The notes below the pieces were generated by a model, which was not told the origin of the DNA, searched no databases, and saw nothing but the letters and a program-made list of their open reading frames with translations. Below, piece by piece: positions 19,319 to 22,827 of a stretch of 22,827 nt of DNA. Position 1 is the first letter of the stretch. Each line of letters begins with the position of its first letter. The stretch is from SCGC-AG-212-J23 sp035649175 (GTDB lineage Bacteria > Pseudomonadota > Gammaproteobacteria > Burkholderiales > SG8-39). Both the position numbers and the translations under genes were made by a program. The stretch is from positions 1 through 22,827 of the forward strand of contig DASRKB010000108.1 in NCBI GenBank assembly GCA_035649175.1, given 5' to 3'.

Positions 19319-22146
19319 CCGCACACTCCGACGTAGCCGCAGGCGGTGCAGTAGTCGCAGCCGTCCTTGCGGATGAGGGTCGTGTTGCCGCACTCGGGGC
19401 ATTTTGCGCCGGCGAGGATGGGCGTCTTTTCCTTCGATGGGGTTTCCAGGATACCCATCTGCGTCTTCGGCATGCCTTCCTCGTCCAGGATGCCGAGCAT
19501 CGCGTAGCGGTGCAGGATGAGCCGCGCGAGGTACGACACGGTCGACGGGAAGGTCTGCTGCTTGCGGCTGCCTGGCACGAAGGCCATGAAGTCGCCCAGC
19601 GGCTCAGGAAACTCCAGCAGCTTCCTCAGCTTCATGCCGACCCATGCCGGGTCGAGCACGCGCATGTCGAGCGAGAGGATCTTGCACAGCCCGTCGAGCG
19701 CCCGCGGGTACTCGCCGGAGAGCCACACGGAGTAGGGGCGGGTCACGCCATCCGGTAGCGCGATTTCCTTGACGCCCAGCACGAAGTCGTCGCCGGTGCG
19801 CGCGTTGAGGACGTCCACCGTCCAGGACATCGTCCCGTCCGGACCGGTCTTCGGCTCTTTGAGGGCGAACATCGCGTCCATGACCGGGGAAGCGCCTTGC
19901 TCTCCCTGCAGGGAAAACTGCTCTGCATGCATGCCGGAGAACAATTGTTCGACCCGCCAGCGCACGACCTGCGCGAACGCGGACACGACCGAGGGCATGC
20001 GCTTGCGCTCGCCCCGCGGCGGGAAGGGCATGTCGAAGGCGTCGTCGCCGCCGGCCTTGGCGAGCGCGTCCAGCTTGAGCTTGAGCCAGCCGCGGTCGTT
20101 CGCGCGCATATCCATCGAAAGCGTCTTGGCGAGCGCGCCGAGGCCACGCGGCTGCTCGCTGCCGTTCACCCAGACCTCGAACGGGTGCGGCATCCCATTC
20201 TCCACGTGGCCGACGAACACCGCGAAGCGGTACTGCGGGTGCTCGATCATGTAGGTCCACGCCGGGTTGCCCGCGGAGAGGTCCGGCCGCCCCGGCCAGC
20301 GCAGGCTGGCGAGCACCGGCGCCGGCACGCTCTTGATCGAGATGCGCCGGTTCGTGTCGTCCTGCACGAAGTCTTGCGGCTTGGAGGCCACCGACAGCAC
20401 CGAGCCGAGCACCTTGTTCGGGCGGTAGGTGGCCAGCCCCTTGAGGCCGGATTTCCAAGCGTGTAAGTAGAGGTCCTGGAACTCGCCGTAGGGATAGTCC
20501 TCGGGCACGTTCACCGTCTTGGAGATGCTGGTGTCGATGAACGGCGCGACCGCGGCGACCATCTGCTGGTGCGCCTGCGCCGACATCTCGAGCGCCGTGA
20601 CGAAGTAGGGCGGCAGGGCGTTCATGTCCCCTCCAATCGCCTTATAGCGGCGCCAGGCATGGTCCTCGACGGTGTATTCCTGCACGCCGTCGTCGATGCG
20701 CTTCTTGCGCGTGTAGACCCAGGAGAAGGGCGGCTCGATGCCGTTGGAGGCGTTGTCGGCAAAGGCGAGGCTGATCGTGCCGGTGGGCGCGATCGAGAGC
20801 AGGTGGGAGTTCCGGATGCCGCTTTTCCTGATGAGAGACTTCACTTCTTCCGGCAATCGCGCCGCGAAGCTCGTCCCGGAGAGATAGAGGTCGGCGTTGA
20901 AGAGCGGGAAGGCGCCGCGCTCCTTCGCGAGCTCCGCCGAGGCGCGGTAGGCCGCGTCGCGCATCCCCTCCGAGATGCGCGCGGCCGTGCGCCGCGCCTC
21001 CTCGGTGTCGTAGCGCATGCGCAGCATGATGAGCGCGTCGCCCAGGCCGGTGAACCCCAGTCCCACGCGTCGCTTGGCCATGGCCTCGGCGCGCTGCTGC
21101 TCGAGCGGCCAGGCGGTCACCTCGAGCACGTTGTCGAGCATGCGGATGGAAACGCCGACGGTTTCCGCGAAAGAGGCGAAGTCGAAAGAAGCCGATTCGG
21201 AGAACGGGCTTCGGACGTACCTGGTCAGGTCGATCGAGCCCAGGCAGCAACACCCGTAAGGCGGCAGCGGCTGCTCGGCGCATGGATTGGTCGCCTCGAT
21301 CGTCTCGCAGTAGGCGAGGTTGTTGTCGCGGTTGATGCGGTCGAGGAACAGGATTCCGGGCTCGGCGTGGTCGTAGGTCGAGCGCATGATCTGCTCCCAC
21401 AGCTCGCGCGCGCGCAGCTTGCGGTAGACCCACATCCCGTCTTCCCGCTGGTAGGCCTCCCTGTTGCTCGACCAGGGCTTCGCCTTGTGAATCAACTCCA
21501 CATCGGAATCCGTCTCCACCGCGAGCATGAATTCGTCGGTCACGCCGACGGAGATGTTGAAGTTCGCGAGATCGCCATGGTCCTTGGCATGCACGAACTC
21601 CTCGATGTCGGGATGGTCGCAGCGCAGCACGCCCATCTGCGCGCCGCGGCGGGCGCCGGCGGATTCCACCGTCTCACAGGAGCGGTCGAACACCCGCATG
21701 TAGGAAACCGGGCCGCTCGCCCGCGAGTGCGTTCCCTTCACCTCGGCGCCTTTCGGGCGGATCGACGAGAAGTCGTAGCCCACGCCGCCGCCGCGGCGCA
21801 TGGTCTCCGCCGCCTCGCGCAGGGCGGTGTAGATGCCGGGCTTGCCGTCGACTAGCTCCGAGATCGAGTCGCCGACCGGCTGCACGAAGCAGTTGATCAG
21901 GGTCGCCTGGATGGCCACGCCGGCGGCGGAGTTAATGCGGCCTGCCGGGATGAAGCCCTGCTCCTGCGCCTGCAGGAAGCGTCGCTCCCAGTGGGCACGA
22001 CGGTCCTCGGGTTCGATCTGCGTAAGCGCGCGTGCGACGCGCCGGCGCACCTCCTCTATCGAGCTTTCCTTACCCTTCGCGTACTTCTCGAGCAGCGTCT
22101 CGCGGGAGATTTCCTGCTCCGAGACGGCGGCGGCGGTGTGTTCCAA
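19315..22146 (-). CDS. nrdJ: Adenosylcobalamin-dependent ribonucleotide reductase (class II)
   Basis: This 943-residue enzyme reduces ribonucleotides to deoxyribonucleotides using a cobalamin-derived radical, so it needs no oxygen. Cys86 (INCFV) and one of Cys299-301 (YGCCCLGSIDL) fit the redox pair. NPCAEQ at 287-292 supplies Asn287, the thiyl-radical Cys289 and Glu291, and SIAPTGTIS (451-459) is the phosphate-binding loop. No ATP-cone is seen at the N-terminus. After about residue 630 come two TSCPD-like repeats (FEVWVNG...LAKTLSMDM and YSVWLSG...LCKILSLDM). A zinc ribbon ends the protein (Cys916, 919, 930, 933, 936, 942), as in NrdJ of related bacteria, and probably helps re-reduce the active site. 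The start is TTG at 22146 with GGAG eight bases upstream. The gene converges on the GNAT gene. Confidence 0.95.
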   Translation of the reverse strand: MEHTAAAVSEQEISRETLLEKYAKGKESSIEEVRRRVARALTQIEPEDRRAHWERRFLQAQEQGFIPAGRINSAAGVAIQATLINCFVQPVGDSISELVDGKPGIYTALREAAETMRRGGGVGYDFSSIRPKGAEVKGTHSRASGPVSYMRVFDRSCETVESAGARRGAQMGVLRCDHPDIEEFVHAKDHGDLANFNISVGVTDEFMLAVETDSDVELIHKAKPWSSNREAYQREDGMWVYRKLRARELWEQIMRSTYDHAEPGILFLDRINRDNNLAYCETIEATNPCAEQPLPPYGCCCLGSIDLTRYVRSPFSESASFDFASFAETVGVSIRMLDNVLEVTAWPLEQQRAEAMAKRRVGLGFTGLGDALIMLRMRYDTEEARRTAARISEGMRDAAYRASAELAKERGAFPLFNADLYLSGTSFAARLPEEVKSLIRKSGIRNSHLLSIAPTGTISLAFADNASNGIEPPFSWVYTRKKRIDDGVQEYTVEDHAWRRYKAIGGDMNALPPYFVTALEMSAQAHQQMVAAVAPFIDTSISKTVNVPEDYPYGEFQDLYLHAWKSGLKGLATYRPNKVLGSVLSVASKPQDFVQDDTNRRISIKSVPAPVLASLRWPGRPDLSAGNPAWTYMIEHPQYRFAVFVGHVENGMPHPFEVWVNGSEQPRGLGALAKTLSMDMRANDRGWLKLKLDALAKAGGDDAFDMPFPPRGERKRMPSVVSAFAQVVRWRVEQLFSGMHAEQFSLQGEQGASPVMDAMFALKEPKTGPDGTMSWTVDVLNARTGDDFVLGVKEIALPDGVTRPYSVWLSGEYPRALDGLCKILSLDMRVLDPAWVGMKLRKLLEFPEPLGDFMAFVPGSRKQQTFPSTVSYLARLILHRYAMLGILDEEGMPKTQMGILETPSKEKTPILAGAKCPECGNTTLIRKDGCDYCTACGYVGVCG
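19903..19950. repeat. Cluster of three perfect palindromes inside nrdJ
   Basis: TCCCTGCAGGGA (19903-19914), GCATGCATGC (19925-19934) and GAACAATTGTTC (19939-19950) lie within 48 bp. They fall in coding sequence for the linker between the two TSCPD-like repeats (about residues 733-748), again in an AT-richer patch. Confidence 0.5.
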
Positions 22147-22157
22147 GGCAAATCTCC

Positions 22158-22177
22158 TACTGGGATTCCATACAGTA
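22158..22177 (-). promoter_or_regulatory. Candidate LexA (SOS) box upstream of nrdJ
   Basis: On the minus strand the site reads TACTGTATGGAATCCCAGTA. It agrees with the E. coli LexA consensus TACTGTATATATATACAGTA at 14 of 20 positions, with one half-site (TACTGTAT) perfect and the other CCAGTA instead of ACAGTA. It lies 11 nt upstream of the TTG start, next to the GGAG Shine-Dalgarno and over the predicted -10, where bound repressor would block transcription. The LexA specificity of this organism is unknown. Confidence 0.4.
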
Positions 22178-22202
22178 TGTCGCCGCGCGACGGCGCGAGC
22201 AA
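22174..22202 (-). promoter_or_regulatory. Possible nrdJ promoter
   Basis: On the minus strand TTGCTC (22202-22197) is separated by exactly 17 bases from CATACT (22179-22174). The -10 matches the consensus at four of six positions and the -35 is weaker. It overlaps the LexA-like box and lies in the 77-bp space between the ankyrin gene and nrdJ. Confidence 0.35.
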
Positions 22203-22223
22203 GTCCTCCCTAAGTTGCTGTTT

Positions 22224-22827
22224 CTAGGGGGGCAATCCGCCCGTCTGGGCGGCCGGCTGCGCCGGGGCGGTGGACGTCTCCGCTGCCACGCGCGCGCGCT
22301 TGAGGAGGTCCGCCGCCTCGGCGTGCCCCATGCGCAGCGCGAGCTCGACCGGCGTGTCGCCCTCCTTGGTGAGCTGCGACAGGTCGGCGCCGTTGCGCAG
22401 GAGGAGGTCCAGCATCGGCACGCTGCCCTTCATCGCCGCGTAGGCGAGCGGCGTGTAGCCGTTCTCGTGGTGCATGTTGGGGTCGAAGTTCATCGACAGC
22501 ACCTTCTGCGTGTACACGAGGTTGTTCCTCTCGATGCCGTAGAAGAGCGCCCGGATGGCTTCCGCGCTTCTCTCCTTCGGCTTGGGCTCGAGCCCAGTGG
22601 GCAGCATCTTCACCACGTAGTTGATGAGCCCCACGCCGATCAGCGCGACCAGCGCAAGCATGATGGGCAGCTTGGAGACGTTCAGGCCTTCGGCGATCTG
22701 GTCGGGCATGTTGGCGCCGGCGATGAGAAGCATCACCGCCACGAACAGGCCGAACTTTAGGTACAGAAAAAGGCCGATGATCACCGCGATGGCGAGGACC
22801 GCCAGCAAGGCTTCGGGGCTGATCCCG
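22224..22827 (-). CDS. Membrane protein with C-terminal ankyrin repeats, partial
   Basis: The frame is open to the window edge, so the start may lie outside. A TTG at 22808 would give 194 residues. Two membrane helices occur near the N-terminus (about residues 3-28 and 47-67 from that TTG), followed by a soluble region with at least two ankyrin repeats: NGYTPLAYAAMKGSVPMLDL with LLRNGADL, and GDTPVELALRMGHAEAADLL. Ankyrin repeats bind other proteins, and the partner is unknown. A Pro/Ala/Thr-rich tail ends the protein. It lies upstream of nrdJ on the same strand, but the 77-bp gap with its own promoter-like elements argues for separate control. Confidence 0.75.
   Translation of the reverse strand, partial: GISPEALLAVLAIAVIIGLFLYLKFGLFVAVMLLIAGANMPDQIAEGLNVSKLPIMLALVALIGVGLINYVVKMLPTGLEPKPKERSAEAIRALFYGIERNNLVYTQKVLSMNFDPNMHHENGYTPLAYAAMKGSVPMLDLLLRNGADLSQLTKEGDTPVELALRMGHAEAADLLKRARVAAETSTAPAQPAAQTGGLPP

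Noticed and set aside
22147..22223. A cobalamin riboswitch before the B12-dependent nrdJ
   Set aside because: The intergenic space is only 77 bp, far too short for the usual aptamer of about 200 nt, and no B12-box-like sequence is seen.
22208..22229. Hairpin CCCTAA...CTAGGG at the end of the ankyrin gene as a terminator
   Set aside because: The stem is about six pairs including a wobble, the loop is long, and there is no T-run. It also includes the stop codon.
1..22827. Mobile elements, CRISPR arrays, defence or biosynthetic islands
   Set aside because: No transposase, integrase, direct-repeat array, att-like duplication beside the tRNA, or unusual gene cluster was seen. The tRNA is followed directly by nuoA, so it is not an occupied integration site.

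Overview
The window is about 22.8 kb of high-GC DNA, and the genes show strong G/C preference at third codon positions. The block tpiA-secG-tRNA-Leu(GAG)-nuoABCDEFGHIJKLMN followed by a NUDIX hydrolase is an arrangement I associate with Betaproteobacteria. Together with the protein sequences it points to a Burkholderiales-, Rhodocyclales- or Nitrosomonadales-like bacterium. A fumarate-reductase-like membrane anchor and an oxygen-independent class II ribonucleotide reductase suggest that it copes with low oxygen. The species cannot be named from this sequence.

Left edge (1-1705, + strand): the C-terminal part of a FrdD-like fumarate reductase anchor, then a UbiE/MenG-like SAM methyltransferase with a strong Shine-Dalgarno sequence, then a small helical protein of unknown function whose start is uncertain. 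The first two probably concern a respiratory quinone and the enzyme that uses it.

Centre (1732-17473, + strand): triosephosphate isomerase, the SecG translocase subunit, tRNA-Leu(GAG), and all fourteen separate nuo genes of proton-pumping complex I (nuoC and nuoD are not fused). They are very tightly packed. Most junctions overlap by 1-4 nt (TGATG or ATGA) or abut, and the largest gap is 30 nt before nuoE. A NUDIX (ADP-ribose pyrophosphatase-like) gene starts at TTG inside the end of nuoN. NuoEFG form the NADH-oxidising arm, NuoBCDI the quinone-reducing Q module, and NuoAHJKLMN the proton-pumping membrane arm.

Right part: a minus-strand pair, pirin then a ChrR-type NAD(P)H:FMN reductase, converges on the NUDIX gene. 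A small plus-strand GNAT-like gene is squeezed between pirin (start codons 6 bp apart) and nrdJ (stop codons overlapping in one CTAG). nrdJ, on the minus strand, encodes the adenosylcobalamin-dependent reductase with two TSCPD-like repeats and a C-terminal zinc ribbon. Its short upstream region carries a LexA-like box. At the right edge is an incomplete minus-strand membrane protein with ankyrin repeats.

There is no phage, IS element, CRISPR array or defence island, and no gene-free stretch longer than 300 bases. The most interesting signals are regulatory or compositional: a tRNA whose CCA end lies 4 nt before the nuoA start codon; two mutually exclusive hairpins around the Shine-Dalgarno of the FMN reductase gene; the SOS-like box before nrdJ; and short AT-richer, palindrome-bearing codon patches inside otherwise GC-rich housekeeping genes.
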